This document shows, one piece after another, positions 63,857 through 64,000 of a DNA stretch of 64,000 nucleotides. How positions within the stretch are numbered: the first letter of the stretch is position 1; the number at the start of each line of letters is the position of its first letter. The DNA is from Oscillospiraceae bacterium (GTDB lineage: Bacteria; Bacillota; Clostridia; Oscillospirales; Oscillospiraceae), in the NCBI GenBank assembly GCA_009784725.1, contig WQXS01000003.1, forward strand, positions 88,582 to 152,581, written 5' to 3'. Made by a program: the position numbers and the translations under genes. The notes beneath the pieces were generated by a model. It was not told the DNA's origin. It did not search any database and saw nothing but the letters and a program-made list of their open reading frames with translations.

Positions 63857-64000
63857 ATGTCGAAGATTAATAATGCCGTAGAGATGGGATTTATACGAAT
63901 TGTTGAAATGTATCCTAACGACTATATTTTAGTAAGAATAATTGAAATGGATCATGAAAATGGGCGGGAAATCGGAATTGCTTTATATACAGCATCTTCA
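63857..64000 (+). CDS. Start of an unknown protein (3' end outside window)
   Basis: An ATG at 63857, after the predicted promoter and an AGGCAGG-like site, opens a frame of 48 codons to the window edge (begins SKINNAVEMGFIRIVEMYPN). The composition is normal for coding DNA. No family is recognised from this fragment. Confidence 0.5.
   Translation, partial: MSKINNAVEMGFIRIVEMYPNDYILVRIIEMDHENGREIGIALYTASS

Overview
The window looks like a chromosomal segment of an uncultured anaerobic Firmicute, most likely a gut or rumen clostridium. This is inferred from strong AGGAGG-type ribosome binding sites with frequent GTG and TTG starts, a rubrerythrin, an anaerobic GlpA/GlpB-like pair, YvyF- and YwlG-type proteins, a GH120/GH43 xylan pair and lipoproteins with clostridial lipoboxes. 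No 16S gene or other decisive marker is present, so the genus is open. Base composition looks moderately AT-rich by eye; I did not compute it.

Layout. 1-1826: the end of a GH4 glycosidase and a BadF-type sugar kinase. 1.9-8.0 kb: a PhoR-like sensor with no kinase domain, then a complete phosphate uptake operon pstB1-pstS-pstC-pstA-pstB2-phoU. The two PstB ATPases have complementary broken motifs. 8.1-9.96 kb: rubrerythrin and a tandem HD protein. 9.99-14.8 kb: monoglyceride lipase, GlpA-like, GlpB-like and GlpK, a plausible route from monoacylglycerol to glycerol to dihydroxyacetone phosphate. 14.8-19.0 kb: a radical SAM enzyme divergent from tex (which has a structured leader), then a PfkB kinase. 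19.1-22.1 kb: a decayed type I restriction island. It holds an hsdR start fused by deletion to the back half of a RloC/PrrC-like anticodon nuclease, plus an AlbA_2 ATP-binding protein whose linker is encoded by ten short repeats of 10-11 bp. 22.3-28.4 kb: a large solute-binding lipoprotein, DUF362, ThuA-like, DUF2284, a small membrane protein and an HD hydrolase. 28.5-31.8 kb: GH120 and GH43. 31.9-34.6 kb: VanG-like ligase, alanine/serine racemase and an unknown protein.

34.7-49.7 kb holds six large histidine kinases, five of them in a row on the plus strand. Membrane hybrid kinases ending in HPt domains are each followed by soluble kinases that begin with a receiver domain. A seventh lies at 58.2-60.9 kb beside a lone receiver protein and a YvyF-like zinc protein. 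None carries a DNA-binding output, so this looks like a branched phosphorelay whose end point is elsewhere. 49.9-55.3 kb (minus strand): an HTH-HipA fusion kinase with an operator-like inverted repeat, tRNA-Ser(GCU), YwlG, an unknown protein, an OmpR/HK pair and a DUF4342 protein. 55.4-64.0 kb: an OFA-family MFS transporter, a small unknown protein, the REC/YvyF/hybrid kinase group, a U32 peptidase gene broken by an in-frame TAG, a WYL regulator and the start of an unknown gene.

The most unusual observations are the complementary PstB pair, the phase-variation-like repeats in the AlbA_2 gene beside the anticodon nuclease remnant, the branched hybrid kinase array with a shared C-terminal module, and two long inverted-repeat structures (15758-15890 and 26549-26673) that may be structured RNAs or small mobile remnants. 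All functional calls come from reading the sequence and remembered family motifs. No database search was run.
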